NCBI GenBank assembly: GCA_041394905.1
Contig: JAWKHJ010000004.1
Coordinates: 62,001-126,000, forward strand
Direction: 5' to 3'
From: RI-231 sp041394905
GTDB lineage: Bacteria; Acidobacteriota; Terriglobia; Bryobacterales; UBA6623
Length of the DNA stretch: 64,000 nt
This document shows positions 1-10,400 of this stretch, one piece after another; positions within the stretch are counted from its first letter, which is position 1; every line of letters begins with the position of its first letter. The position numbers and the translations under genes were made by a program. Below the pieces are notes generated by a model. It was given only the letters and a program-made list of their open reading frames with translations, made no database searches and was not told the DNA's origin.

Positions 1-1
1 C

Positions 2-1057
2 TTCTCAGGCGCGCGTGAAGACAGCATCAATTTGTGGTCGGTAGCGCTAGGCGCGGATGGTTCCCCACGCGGTCCGGCGCAACGGCTCACGCTCGGCCGC
101 GATGAGCGCAGCGCATCTTCGCGGGTCCAGGGGCGTATTGCGTTCATGGCCGGCGACCGCCGCATCAACATCTGGTCGATGCCGCTCAATCGCTCCGGAG
201 ACGCACCGTCCGGCGAGCCACGACAGATCACCGATTCGGCAGCGTCGGACTACACATCGACGATCTCCAGCGACGGCCAAACCCTGATCTTTCGCTCGAC
301 GCGCTCCGGATTTGTCGACGTTTGGGCAAGCCACCCGCCCGACGCTCGGCCTATTTCCCTGACGTCCAACGAAGCTTTCGAGAGCATTCCGAGGCTCTCC
401 ACGGACGGCAAGCAGGTCGCATTCTCCGTCAACGAGCAAGGCGATCGGATCCTTTATACCGTCGACGCCGATGGGCATGGCGCCACGCGTCGCCTGTGCG
501 ACAACTGCGGCGCGCCAATCGCTTGGACGCCAAGCGGCGACATCATCTACCAAGTCAATAAGGGAACGGCTACATTCGCGCTTTATCACGAGGGGGCGAC
601 GACGATGCTGTTCAGCTCGACTCCCCACCCGATTTACGCGGGCAGCCTATCACGCGATGGGCGCTGGTTCGTTTTCAAGGCGGACTTGGACGACCGGCGG
701 ACACAGGTCTTCATCACACCGTTCGATACGACGCGCTTGCCGATCGACATCGCGGAGTGGATCCCGATGACGGCGGGTGAAAGCTGGGACGACATCCCGC
801 GTTTCTCGCCCGACAATCGCATTGTCTACCTCAGCTCAGACCGCGACGGATTCCGCTGCATCTGGGCCCGCCGGTTCGACCCTGCAACGAAGCAGCCGCA
901 GGGAGACTTGTTCCCCGTGAAGCACTTTCACGGAATGGACTTGTCGCTCTCAGGCCTGAGCTTGAACGAATTTGAGCTTTCGGTGGGACCGGATGAGCTC
1001 GTGTTTCCGCTGCTGAAGCAGTCGGGCAACATCTGGATGCTCACGCCGGCTGAGTGA
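2..1057 (+). CDS. WD40-like (PD40/TolB-type) beta-propeller protein, 5' end outside window
   Basis: The reading frame is open from the first bases of the window, so the start lies upstream; the first in-frame start-like codon, TTG at 32, is probably internal. The visible 350 residues are made of repeated propeller blades with motifs such as SDGQTLIFRS, LSRDGRWFVF and SPDNRIVYLSSDRDG, each followed by a W-containing strand (INLW, DVWA, CIWA, NIWM). This is the PD40/TolB-N pattern. In Acidobacteriota such propellers commonly form the C-terminal half of membrane Ser/Thr kinases or winged-helix regulators; which applies here cannot be seen. It ends with LWxxTPAE-like residues and TGA, with no hairpin terminator in the short gap to the next gene. 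Confidence 0.75.
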   Translation, partial: FSGAREDSINLWSVALGADGSPRGPAQRLTLGRDERSASSRVQGRIAFMAGDRRINIWSMPLNRSGDAPSGEPRQITDSAASDYTSTISSDGQTLIFRSTRSGFVDVWASHPPDARPISLTSNEAFESIPRLSTDGKQVAFSVNEQGDRILYTVDADGHGATRRLCDNCGAPIAWTPSGDIIYQVNKGTATFALYHEGATTMLFSSTPHPIYAGSLSRDGRWFVFKADLDDRRTQVFITPFDTTRLPIDIAEWIPMTAGESWDDIPRFSPDNRIVYLSSDRDGFRCIWARRFDPATKQPQGDLFPVKHFHGMDLSLSGLSLNEFELSVGPDELVFPLLKQSGNIWMLTPAE

Positions 1058-1151
1058 CCAAACGCACGCGCACGATCGGAAGGTGGTAAGGCATTTCGCC
1101 CATAGGCGCAGGAGTGCTCAGACGGTAGTCTCGAAGAGGGAAACCAGTCTG

Positions 1152-2195
1152 ATGCGCTCCATTGCCAAGCTCGCCCTCCTGACCGCCGCGATCACCGTTC
1201 CAGCAGCCGCTGTCGACCAAAACATGCTGCAGATGGCTGACCCGGAGATCAATCTGTTGATCGGCATCCGGATGGGCCAGATCTCGTCGTCGCCATTGAT
1301 GTTGAAGGTGTTCGACGAGAGCAAGAAGAGTGGTCCGGGGTTCTCGGAACTCATCGACCGCATGGGGCCGAACCCATTCTCTTCGATTGATGAAGTGCTC
1401 ATCATGGGCCGCGTGGACCCCGATGCGAAAGACGCGGGGGATGACGCCGTCATCCTTGCGCACGGCGACTTTTCCGGTTCCGCCTTCCAGGATTCGATTT
1501 GCGCGAAGGGTTGCAAGCCGGGCTCGCACCACGGCGTCGCTCTGCAACTGCTAGAGCACGACGGCAAGCCGGCTGCTTTCGCTAAGCTCAGCGACGCGTA
1601 CGCCGTGCTCGGCGCGGTCGACAAGGTGGAGGCGCTGATCGACCGCAAGGCCGCCGGCGGCAGCCCGCAGTTCGCCACGCGCGCACAGGAATGGGCCAAG
1701 GGGCTGACAGGGCATGACATCTGGATTGCAGCCCAAGGCCCGTTCGAGGCTCCGGCTGGCGACACCGGACCTCCGATGGCTCAGCAGATGCTTGACGGAC
1801 TCGAAGGCGTGGGACTCGGACTCACCTTGGGCAAGGAGCTCGTAATGAGCCTGGACCTTCGTTCGAAGAGCGAGGACGACTCGAAGCGCCTGTACACCAC
1901 ATTGCAGGGACTTCTGGCGATGGCCACGATGCAACAAGGCCAACAGGGTAAGCCCGGTCCGGCCCAACTGCTCGAGAAGCTCGAGATGACCCAGGGCGCC
2001 AAGCGTATTACGGCCACCCTGCGCGCACCGTCGGACGAGCTACAGCAAACCTTCGCCGCCGGGATGAGCCCGAGCGATGCCGAGAGCGCCCAGCCTGAGC
2101 CGGCCCCAGCCGCCGAGCCGCGCAAGCGCTCCGGCAAGATCCGCATCTATGGGCTCGAAGAAGAACCCGTGGTGGTGGACGCCGGCAACCATTGA
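1152..2195 (+). CDS. secreted protein of unknown function
   Basis: A 347-residue protein starting MRSIAKLALLTAAITVPAAA, a clear Sec signal peptide. This start is chosen over upstream in-frame codons because of the signal peptide and a GAGGG Shine-Dalgarno at about 1135-1140. The mature part has alternating strand and helix segments (for example FSSIDEVLIMG, DAYAVLGAVDKVEALIDRK) that loosely recall the DUF3352-type fold, but I do not recognise a named family. The C-terminal tail is Pro/Ala/Glu rich, then basic (PRKRSGKIRIYG), and ends in an acidic strand. Cysteines are few, with a CAKGC pair near residue 120. It sits between a propeller protein and a TIGR03437 protein on the same strand. Confidence 0.7.
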   Translation: MRSIAKLALLTAAITVPAAAVDQNMLQMADPEINLLIGIRMGQISSSPLMLKVFDESKKSGPGFSELIDRMGPNPFSSIDEVLIMGRVDPDAKDAGDDAVILAHGDFSGSAFQDSICAKGCKPGSHHGVALQLLEHDGKPAAFAKLSDAYAVLGAVDKVEALIDRKAAGGSPQFATRAQEWAKGLTGHDIWIAAQGPFEAPAGDTGPPMAQQMLDGLEGVGLGLTLGKELVMSLDLRSKSEDDSKRLYTTLQGLLAMATMQQGQQGKPGPAQLLEKLEMTQGAKRITATLRAPSDELQQTFAAGMSPSDAESAQPEPAPAAEPRKRSGKIRIYGLEEEPVVVDAGNH

Positions 2196-2321
2196 TTGCT
2201 GCGGCATCGCGTGTCATTTCCATCTCGTTTGTCCGGAAATCGGCAGAGTTTGCCGGATGCGTTTGGGGTACCCTGTGACAAACAGGTTGCGCCTACGCGC
2301 CCCCTCAGCGGAGGAAGCAGG

Positions 2322-5300
2322 ATGGATCGATTGATTCGAGCAGTCAGCGCCCTGGCTGTGTTGCTCGCTAGCGTTACGACCGCGCGAGCCGTCGAATATG
2401 TGTTTGTCTTCCACAACGGAGTGGAAGCGAGTGTTTATGACGCCGACACGCTGACGTTGCTCGGGCGACCAGCGGTGGGTCCGGACGCCTTACAGGCAGT
2501 CGGCGTGCCCGATCCGGCCAATCCATCCCAGCTTTCCAGGATTTTCGTCGTCACGCAAAACGCCGTGGTGACCCTGGGCGCGCAAGCGCCGTTCCCAGTC
2601 ATCGCGCGGACTCCGCTGACGGTGAACGTGAACCTGGGCCGCCGCAGCGCACAGCTCTCGCCGGACGGGCGCTGGCTGTTGCTCTCCGCCGGCGACTTTT
2701 TGTTTGCCTTTGATGCGCAAGCCGAAGGGCAGGCGCCGCCGGTATTGATTCCGATGGGCGGAGCGCCAACGGGCATCGGCATGCTGCAGGACGGCAGCCG
2801 CGCGTTCGTCTCCGTTGAAGGTAAGAACCAACTCTCGATCATCAATCTGCAAACGCGTCCGCCACAGCGGCTGGCCGGACCGGTGGACTTGCCGGTGATC
2901 CCGTTGACGGTCGGCGCAGCGCCGAACGCCGCGGGCGTCTATGCGGTGGCCTTGGGCAAAGTGATCGCGGTCGATCCCTATCGCAACACAGTGGCGGGCG
3001 AGATCCAGCTCGGGCCCGGTACGCCCTTCGACGTGGGCTTCGATCGTGATGCGCCGCTCGATGAGATGTTCGTGGCGACGAATACGGCTTTGTCGATCGT
3101 CAACATCGACCACTTCTCGCTCGATTCGGTGGTGAATCCGCCGGTGGCAGTGAAGCGCGCCGTGGCGCCGTTCAGTGACCGCATCTATATGGTGTCCGCC
3201 ACATCGCGACAGGCTTTCCGCACCAACCGCAGCGGCTCGGCGATGGGTTTGCTCCGCGACCCGCGCTCGAATACGCCGTTCCCGCAGCCCGTCGTCGACA
3301 TTGACCTCAACCGAGCGCACTCGAGCTTGTTTGTGTTGTTCGACGAGCCGGGCTCAATCGTGAGGCTGACCTCCGCCGCGGATGCAGTGGAAAAAGAAAC
3401 GACGTTGACCGAGCGGCCGGTCGCAATCGATGTGCTTGGAACGGCGGCGTTGGTCTCCACGAATCTGGATCTATGGCGGCGACAATCAGGCCGGACCGGC
3501 TGGCTCTCCGCTGGCGCGCCGTTTGTCTGTGAAAGCCACCAATGACGCGGGACTCGGCGTCGCGAACCAAGATGTCGCCTTCAACCCGATCCTGGGCGGC
3601 TCGACGATCAACCCGACCAGCGTGCGCACGAACCAATTTGGCGAGGCTTCCGTGGAAGTGACGCCGCTCGAGACCTCGCAATTTTCCGTGCAGGCGCGCA
3701 CGCCCAGCGGACTGGCGGTGCGCTTCGAGCTCAATACACCGCAGGCCGGCCAGGCGGGCCTCGAGGCGATCTCGGGCGACTATCAGATCCAACTCGTGGG
3801 CGACGACTTCCCGAAGCCAACCACGATTCGGACCGTGACCTTCGGCGTGCCCGACGTGGACAACAAGCTCCAGATCACGCCGCGCGATGCGCGTGTGGCC
3901 TGCCCGTCGACGGTGACCACCGGGCAAGACGGCTCGGCGACGTTCCAGTGCAGCGCGGTTTCGTCAAGCTCGCCCTTCCCCCAAATCACATTGGTGGACG
4001 TGGTGGATGACTTCGGCCGGACGCTGTCGCAACCTCTCACGTTCACCGTAGTCAGCGATGACCAAACGATGACGGCCGAGCCGCTCGTCGAGACGCTGAA
4101 CGAGATCGTGGCGCCGGCCGGCGGACGCGTCGAGGACGCCATCAAGATGCGCCTGATCACCCGGTCCGGGCTCGATTCTTCGCGCAATGTCGGCGTCGAG
4201 TTCGAAACCAACGGTCCGGCGCTGAGCTTTGAACCGCGCATCGCGCCGTCGTCGGTGTTCGACGGTCGCATTGCGGTGGACGTCATCGGCGGCTGCCGAT
4301 TGGGCCGCGGCACGATTACCTCGACGACAAACTCTCCCGACCTGTTCGAGCACGAGTTCGCCTACCGTGTGGTAGCGGGATCGGCTGCGGCAATCGCGCG
4401 CTCGCAGGGCAACGGGCAGACCGGCGACGCGAACCAACGGCTCAACGGACCTGGCCAAGCGCTCGTTGGGCGTGTGACGGACGTGTGTGGCAACGCGGTG
4501 GCGAACGAGCCCGTGACCTGGCAGGTAAGCCCGGCCGGCGCCCTAACGCTCGAGAACCCCTCTCCGCGCACCAACGGCAACGGACAGGTTTCCGCCATCG
4601 CCGTGCTCGGGCAACGGCCTGGGCTGGCGGCGGTCACAGTGACGACAGCGGGCGGCCTGTCGACGACGTTTGATTTAACGATCAACGTGACGGCGACGCA
4701 GCTCATCACGGTGAGCGGCGACGGGCAGCGCGTGGCGGCAGGCCAACCCTCGCAACAGCAACTCGTTGTCGCCTTGCAGAACGAGCTCGGCGCGGGCGTC
4801 GAAGGCGCACCGGTGACTTTCTCGGTCGTCGAGGGCCAAGGCGGGTTTGCATCTCCGGCCGAGGTGGTGACGGATGCGAATGGCCACGCCGCGGTGAGCG
4901 TGATCGGCGGCCCGGCGCTCGGACGGCTGGTCGTCGAGGCGACATCGGGATCGTTCTCCACGCGCTTCACGCTCGAAGTGATTGGGCGGACGCCGGTTGT
5001 CACCTCGCTTGGCTTCGTCAACGCGGCGAGCTTCGTTTCGGGGCTAGTCCCATGCTCGGCCGGGTCGATCTTCGGCGTCGGCCTGATGGAAGGCGTCCAA
5101 GGCGTCGTCTTGGGACAAGGGGCGCCGTTCCCGACACGGCTGCGCGGCGTGCGCGTGCTCATTGACGGCATCGAGTCGCCGATCTTGGCGCTGATCAACC
5201 TCAACGGCCAGGAGCAGATCAACATCCAGGTGCCGTGCTTCACCAAAGCTCCATCGACGGAAGTGGTGGTGACGGTGGAGAACAACGGCGTGTCGGCGAC

Positions 5301-5715
5301 CTTCGCCGGCGTGCGGACTTTCGCTTTCCAGCCCGGCGTCTACACCGTGGCGCTGCCGAGCGGCACGTTCGCGGCGGCGGTCCACTTGGACGGTTCGCTG
5401 GTGGATACGTCAAACCCGGCGCGTCCGGGCGAGATTCTGCAGTTGTTCTGGAACGGCGGCGGCGCGGTGACTCCGGCCGTTGCGACCAACTCGGGCGGAC
5501 CGACAAGCCCGCTTGCGTTTGTGGACGAGGGCGTCGCCGTGCGGCTCGACGGAGTGCTGATGGAAGTCCTGGCGAGTGTCTACGCGCCAAACTTTGTCAC
5601 GCTCTACCAGACGAACTTCAAGGTCGCCGACAATGCGCGGACCGGGTTACTGGCCTTGCGCGTGGAGCAGGGCGGCGTGCCCAGCCCCGAGGTGCAATTG
5701 CCGGTCGGGCAATGA
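2322..5715 (+). CDS. secreted Ig-like/beta-propeller protein with TIGR03437 C-terminal domain (one frame break)
   Basis: Start ATG 2322 follows GAGGAAG at 2311 and encodes a signal peptide (MDRLIRAVSALAVLLASVTTARA). The N-terminal 380 residues look like a YVTN-type propeller (SPDGRWLLLSAG, ...SRAFVSVEGKNQLSI). The frame changes near 3470, where residues TNLDL continue in the next frame as YGGDNQAGPAG. Then come several bacterial Ig-like (Big_1-type) repeats, with phrases such as VKATNDAGLGVANQDVAF and VVALQNELGAGVEGAPVTF. From about 4990 the protein carries the TIGR03437 domain: VNAASF, GSIFGVGL, LINLNGQEQINIQVP, GEILQLFWNGGG, and a C-terminus ending VQLPVGQ. That domain is found mainly in Solibacter-type acidobacteria; its function is unknown. 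Full length would be about 1,130 residues. The single break is probably a sequence error. Confidence 0.85.
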
Positions 5716-6654
5716 CGCGGCGCGACTGGCTGAGTTTGGCGGCGCTCGCCGGCGCCGGCTGCCACAAGGAAGGCGGCACGGTGATCGGCGTCGCGCCCAA
5801 GGGCACTTCGTCGATCTTCTGGCAGTCGGTGCAGGCGGGCTCGCTCGCGGCGGCAAGAAATACAACGTTGAGATCCTGTGGAACGGTCCGCCGCAGGAGA
5901 CCGAGTACGCGCGCCAGATCCAGATCGTCGACTCGATGATCAACCGGCAGGTCGCCGGCATCGTGCTCAGCCCGACCGATGGCGCGCGCTGGTCGCGCCA
6001 GTCGAACGGGCGATGGCGCAAGGGATTCCCGTCACGATCTTCGACTCCGGGATCGACACGGAGAACTACGTCTCGTTCGTCGCGACGGACAACCGCGCCG
6101 CCGGCGGCTTGGCGGCGAAGACGATGAGCGGCCTGCTAGCGGCGGCGAAGTGGCGCTGTGCGGCACGCTCCTGGCAGCCTGTCGACCTCGCGGCGAGAAG
6201 AGGGCTTCCACGCGGCGGTGGAATCGACCTATCCGGATCTGAAAATCGTAAACGAGCAGTTCTGCATGTCCGACCGTGCACGCGCCCTGGCCGTGGCCGA
6301 AGACATGCTGACGGCGCATCCTCAGCTCTCAGGGCTATTCAGCTCGAGCGAGGCGGCGACCGTGGGCGCGGCCCAAGCCCTACGGGCGCGCGGGCTGGCG
6401 GGCAAGGTCAAGCTGGTGGGCTTCGACGCGAGCCCGGAGCTGCAGGAAGGCCTGCGCGACGGCGTGATCGACGCACTGGTCGTGCAAGACCCCTTCTTCA
6501 TGGGCTTTCGCGGCGTCGAGACGATCATCGAGAAGCTGCGCGGCGAAACGCCGGAGAAGCGCATCGACTCGCCGGCGCGCGCGGTGACGAAGGCCGATCT
6601 GGACTCCCGGAAGTGCAGAAACTCCTCGCCCCCGACCTGGAGCAGTACCTCTAA
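5712..6654 (+). CDS. sugar ABC transporter substrate-binding protein (several frame breaks)
   Basis: ATG 5712 overlaps the TGA of the preceding gene (ATGA). The start MTRRDWLSLAALAGAGC looks like a lipoprotein or Tat-type export signal. The rest is a Peripla_BP_4 (ribose/xylose-binding type) protein read across frames: GVAPKGTSSIFWQSVQAG, then KKYNVEILWNGPPQETEYA, GIPVTIFDSGIDTENYVSF, GLFSSSEAATVGAAQALR, VGFDASPELQEGL and a final PEVQKLLAPDLEQYL. Frame changes fall near 5855, 5990, 6150 and 6595. All blocks are in the right order for one protein of about 312 residues, so sequence error is more likely than decay. No permease or ATPase gene adjoins it; a compatible permease/ATPase pair lies at 32994-35385 on the other strand. 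Confidence 0.8.
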
Positions 6655-6660
6655 CCCAGT

Positions 6661-6712
6661 GGGACCGTCGGGAACGGCGGTCCCGGCCGGGGGTCAGACC
6701 GGCAAAGGCCGG
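6661..6712. repeat. paired palindromes, REP-like intergenic element
   Basis: Two hairpins lie seven bases after the binding-protein stop. The first pairs GGGACCG (6661-6667) with CGGTCCC (6678-6684). The second pairs CCGGC (6699-6703) with GCCGG (6708-6712) around AAAG. They are joined by a G/C-rich stretch containing GGGGTCAGACC. No T-run follows, so this is not a classic terminator. The arrangement resembles bacterial REP-type elements, but only one copy is visible here. Confidence 0.4.
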
Positions 6713-6944
6713 AGTCCCCAACAACTCATTCGCGCATCACCGCAACGGCACCGAGCTTCGGTCTTCCAAGTGTCCGGAGCAACGGGACGCTTGGGCGATG
6801 AAGTCGGAAAGGGCCCGTGCACTCCGCGTCACAGCAGGAACAGTGGCCCATTCCAACGTGACATCGATGCCGTGACTCTTCGCTCGCTCGACATTTTGCT
6901 CGACCTCGCCGACGAGACACGGAGCAGGATCGACGACTCGTTTG

Positions 6945-7402
6945 CTACACGTCTTCCGGCTCAATCGAGACACCGCAATCCGGAAGCTCGAGCGTCGCCG
7001 TGGGCCGCAAACCGTCGTGATGTAAAACCTGCCGTTCCGGTCCGCGAGCCAAACGTGCGCCACACCCCACTCGCAAAACTCGCAGGCGGCCTTACGTTTG
7101 ACCATGCATCGTCAGGCGAGGGATCTCGACGACGAACGTCGCGATGGTTGGGATCGATTCGGCTGGCTCAGCCCCTAAAACACCGATCCGGAATACGGAC
7201 GCGTCGGCTACGCATGTGGTCTCGATTGAGACGAAAGCGTGGCGGCGACCCGCGTTATGGAAGACGCGGCAGCCGGCTGGCCTCCCCGTGGCGATAGCTG
7301 GGCACAACACGGGGGACGATCGCCGTCGACATATTCGGGCGCGTCATCCTGATGGATCGTTTCGAGGTAGCGCTCGATCGGGACGTGAACGGTGGTCGCC
7401 AT
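6945..7402 (-). pseudogene. Uma2-family (DUF820) endonuclease remnant
   Basis: The minus strand from 7402 starts MATTVHVPIERYLETIHQ...APEYVDGD, the usual opening of Uma2-family PD-(D/E)XK nuclease-like proteins. Further family blocks then appear in shifting frames: VLGAEPAESIPTIATFVVEIP (about 7170-7220), ACEFCEWGVAHVWLADRNGRFYIT (about 7030-7090) and a final SIEPEDV with stop TAG at 6945-6947. At least three frame changes are needed. The segment between YVDGD and the VLGAE block is far too short, so about 30-40 residues with part of the catalytic core are missing. Total coding length is about 150 codons against 180-190 for intact members. The deletion argues for real decay and not only sequence error. 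Confidence 0.6.
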
Positions 7403-7547
7403 TCCTGGCTTAGCGTATCACGGGATCAGCCCGCCAAGAAGGCCGGCGAAATCCGTTGGCCCTCGTGGTCTGAGTCGATGCCGACAATTCTCGTTTCACT
7501 GATCCGAGCATCTTGTTGCAGTGCGGCATGCGTCAGCTTGCGTTTCT

Positions 7548-8438
7548 TCAGCTCTTCAAGACCTGGAAACCACCTTGACAGGCGCGGCACTGACGGAGTG
7601 CCCGTTCCATAACTAAGCGCGACGGACCACAGCGTGCTCTGCGTCGCCAGGCCATCTGGCGCAACTCCCACAACACCGGCTCGCCCTCAGCCGCCTGATG
7701 CAAGCGTTCCAGCTCCGCCTCGAGCGCCGCGATCTCTTCTCCGGAATGCCGCGCGCGAATGAACGGGCGATCCCGCCAGTTCGGCACGTTCATCTTGAAC
7801 ATCAACGCTGCGTCTTGCGCACACACCGGCAACGGGTACGCCCGGTCGAGAACACGGTCCAGGCCCGGCGGGTCTTCCAAGGCGGCCAGCGCCGGGCCAA
7901 CGAATAGCGTCGAGCCCTGGTCGGCGAGCATCGCCTCCACCAACCCGAGATACTTCCGAAACGTCGGCTGCTTGGGGTGGATCGCTTCCAGCTCCTCAAC
8001 CAGCAATCGCCCGCCCGGGGCCAGCGCGGACGACCACCGCGCGAGCGTCGCCGCAGGCTCGGGCAAATGCGAGAGCAAGTAGCGGCAGAAGACCAAGTCC
8101 GCGGCAGGAGCAGGCAGCGCCTCCCGTGCCACGTCTAGCTGTTCATAGTGCACGCCCGGGCCGGAGTCGTTCGCGGCTTCCGCCAAGAAATCAGCTGAGA
8201 GGTCGAGCCCCGTCACACGGGCCTGAGGCAGAAGCTCGGCCAGCAACCTCGTCGTGTGTCCAGGCCCACAGCCAAGGTCGAGTACACGCCGCACCCCTTC
8301 GAGCGGCGCATCGTACAGAAACGCCTCTGTCGATGGCCGGAACACCCGCGCAAGCACGGCCAAGCGGCGCGAAGCCAAATCCGTGTGCCCGAACTGGTAT
8401 TCGCCGCGCGTGCGATAATCGTCCGTTCCCATGGCCAT
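7548..8438 (-). CDS. class I SAM-dependent methyltransferase
   Basis: A 296-residue methyltransferase with the SAM-binding motif VLDLGCGPGHTTRLLA, the acidic ribose-binding strand VTGLDLSADFL, and post-motifs YEQLDVAREALP and APGGRLLVEELEAI. The substrate is not predictable. The start ATG 8438 (or 8432) lies inside the palindrome ATGGCCAT shared with the divergent cyclase gene, so the two coding regions overlap by 8 bases head to head and no separate promoter space exists; a start further inside is possible. The last 30 residues (from about 7640) are arginine-rich and unlike the family, suggesting a frame break near the 3' end and a true stop close to 7600. Confidence 0.8.
   Translation of the reverse strand: MAMGTDDYRTRGEYQFGHTDLASRRLAVLARVFRPSTEAFLYDAPLEGVRRVLDLGCGPGHTTRLLAELLPQARVTGLDLSADFLAEAANDSGPGVHYEQLDVAREALPAPAADLVFCRYLLSHLPEPAATLARWSSALAPGGRLLVEELEAIHPKQPTFRKYLGLVEAMLADQGSTLFVGPALAALEDPPGLDRVLDRAYPLPVCAQDAALMFKMNVPNWRDRPFIRARHSGEEIAALEAELERLHQAAEGEPVLWELRQMAWRRRARCGPSRLVMERALRQCRACQGGFQVLKS
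8414..8419 (+). promoter_or_regulatory. -10-like hexamer GATAAT before cyclase gene
   Basis: GATAAT lies 11 nt before the ATG at 8431, with no Shine-Dalgarno in the gap. Same geometry as other first genes in this window, consistent with a leaderless mRNA. Confidence 0.45.
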
Positions 8439-9227
8439 GTCGCTGATCGAACAACTCGCCGAAGCCGAGGTTTTCGACCTCTCTCAACCCTACTATGTCG
8501 GCATGCCGCACCATCCGGCGCATCCGCCGGATCTCTACGGGTTGACCAAGCGCCATGGCGACATCTGCTTCGCTGACGGCGGCAGCTCGGCCGCGGAGTC
8601 AATCGCGCTCGGTAGCCACGTCGGCACCCACATTGATGCGCTGGCGCACTTCTCGAAAGACGGCAAGCTGCACGGAGGTATCGAAGTCGAGCCGGTGCAA
8701 TCCTACGGCGGCGGCCTTGGACGGCATGGCGTTGACACGATTCCGCCCATCGTGAGGCGCGGCGTCCTGCTTGACGTGGCCGGGGCGCGTGGCGTGGAGA
8801 TCCTGCCGGAGGACGCCTCGCTTGGGGCCGCCGAGCTCGAGGACGTCGCGGGCAAGCAGGGCGTCGAGATCCGCAAGGGCGACATCGTGCTCGTGCGCAC
8901 AGGGTGGGGAACGTTGTGGGGCGATTGCCGCGCCTACATCAACGGCGTCAAGAGCCCGGGGCCGAACCTGGAAGCCGCGCAGTGGCTGAGCAGCAAGGGC
9001 ATTTGGGCCGGCGGCTCCGACACGGTCGCCTTCGAATTCGTGCCGACGCACAGCATGCCCGTCCACATCCACTTCCTGGTCGAGAGCGGCATCCACATCA
9101 TCGAAGCCCTCGACCTGGAGGGCTTGGCGAAGGCGCGGCGCTACGAGTTCGCCTTCATCGCGGCTACCGCTCAAAATCGCAGGCGGAACCGGCGCGCTGG
9201 CGGCCGCTGGCGCTGGTAGAGCGATGA
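8431..9227 (+). CDS. cyclase family protein (KynB-like, PF04199)
   Basis: The protein begins MAMSLIEQLAEAEVFDLSQPYYVGMPHHP, with the family's conserved GSHVGTHIDALAHF (H-x-G-T-H-x-D-x-x-x-H-F), the metal-binding signature of the cyclase/kynurenine formamidase family. Later blocks are GDIVLVRTGWG, GIWAGGSDTVAFEF and VHIHFLVESGIHIIEALDLEGLA. After EFAFIAA (about 9163) the frame shifts: the neighbouring frame gives PLKIAGGTGA and then a third gives RPLALVER with stop TGA 9225-9227, the expected family C-terminus. So two single-base errors lie between 9160 and 9210. The substrate is probably an amide or lactone. Its stop overlaps the next start (ATGA at 9224), so the two genes are probably translationally coupled. 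Confidence 0.85.
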
Positions 9228-10385
9228 GCGGAGCAGCCTATGGCGTCGCGGTGATCGGGGCGGGCGCGGTCGTCGCGCAGCGCCACTTGCCGGGCTTGGG
9301 CAAAACCGGTCGAGGGAAGCGGTCTCAATTTTCGACCCGAACCGTGAAGCGACGCAAGCTGTCGCGGACAAGTTCCAGATCCCGCGCGTCGCCGGCTCGG
9401 CAGAGGAGGCCATCACAGCCCCGGGCGTCGATGTCGTGGTCATCGCTTGCCGAATCTGTTCCATCGCGAGCAGATGGAAGCCGCGCTAACCGCAGGCAAA
9501 CACGTGCTCTGCGAAAAGCCCGTCGCACTGACGTTGACCGACGCCGCCGCAATGCGCGACGCCGCCGAGAGAGCGGGGCTGGTGGTGCAGATCGGCTTTC
9601 ACCATCGCTTCAGCGCCGAGCACGCCGCGATCGAGCGGTTGCTCGCCGCCGACGTCCTGGGCAAGGTCGAGGCCTTCCACAGCATCATTTGCGAGCCGAT
9701 CGACGCTGTCCCCGGCGGAACCGCCAACTATCGCTTTGACCCCGCAAGAGGCGGCGGGCTGACGCTCGTCGACATGGGCTCGCACCGGATCGACCAGATG
9801 CGCGCGCTGCTGGGCGAGGTAGACGAGGTGCATTGCCGCATGGGCTCGGTGCTCGACACGCACCAGATGGACGACAGCATCGTCTTGAGCCTGCGCATGC
9901 GCTCGGGCGCAATCGGAACGCTCGGCTTCCACCGTTTCTCGCGCGGGTTCTTCTCGCCCTGCACCTTGGCCGGGACGGACGCCGTGGCTAATTTTTCAGG
10001 GATGGTCGTCAACCCCTACCAGTCGGCGCCTCGTCTCGGTGTTCCTCGAGCAGGCGCCCGAGAAGATCCTTCCGCCGGATGTGCTCGCCTGGACTCGCCC
10101 GGACCGTTGGTGGGGGGAGAGCCGTCCTGGATGGGTCGAGCTCGCCTCCCGCGGCGCGATACCTTCGAGGGCCAGTGGAACGCCTTGTTCGACGCCATCG
10201 AGCAGCAGCGGGCGGCGTCGCCGAATGCCGAGGACGGATATCGAGCGTCGAAATCGTGCAAGCAGCCTATCGTTCGCACCGTGATAGCGTCCCGGTTCGC
10301 TTGCCGCTCGACGCATCCGAGCACGTCCTGCCTGCACTTCGCTCCAGGGGGATTGAGAGAGAAGGCGCGTCATTCGCTATTCTGA
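9224..10385 (+). CDS. Gfo/Idh/MocA family oxidoreductase (several frame breaks)
   Basis: ATG 9224 overlaps the cyclase stop. The N-terminus MSGAAYGVAVIGAGAVVAQRHLP is the Rossmann NAD(P)-binding motif. After a break near 9315 the next frames encode the rest: PNLFHREQMEAAL, HVLCEKPVALTLTDA with the family EKP motif, GFHHRFSAEHAAIERLL and GGGLTLVDMGSHRIDQMRALLG with the conserved DxGxHxxD catalytic region. Further shifts near 10020, 10135 and 10240 link FLEQAPEKILPPDVLAWTRP, GQWNALFDAIEQ and VEIVQAAYRSHRDSVPVRLPL. The exact stop is uncertain; candidates are near 10356 or at 10385. It probably oxidises a sugar or cyclitol and belongs to the operon with the cyclase. Confidence 0.8.
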
Positions 10386-10400
10386 ACGCGCTCAGTCGAA

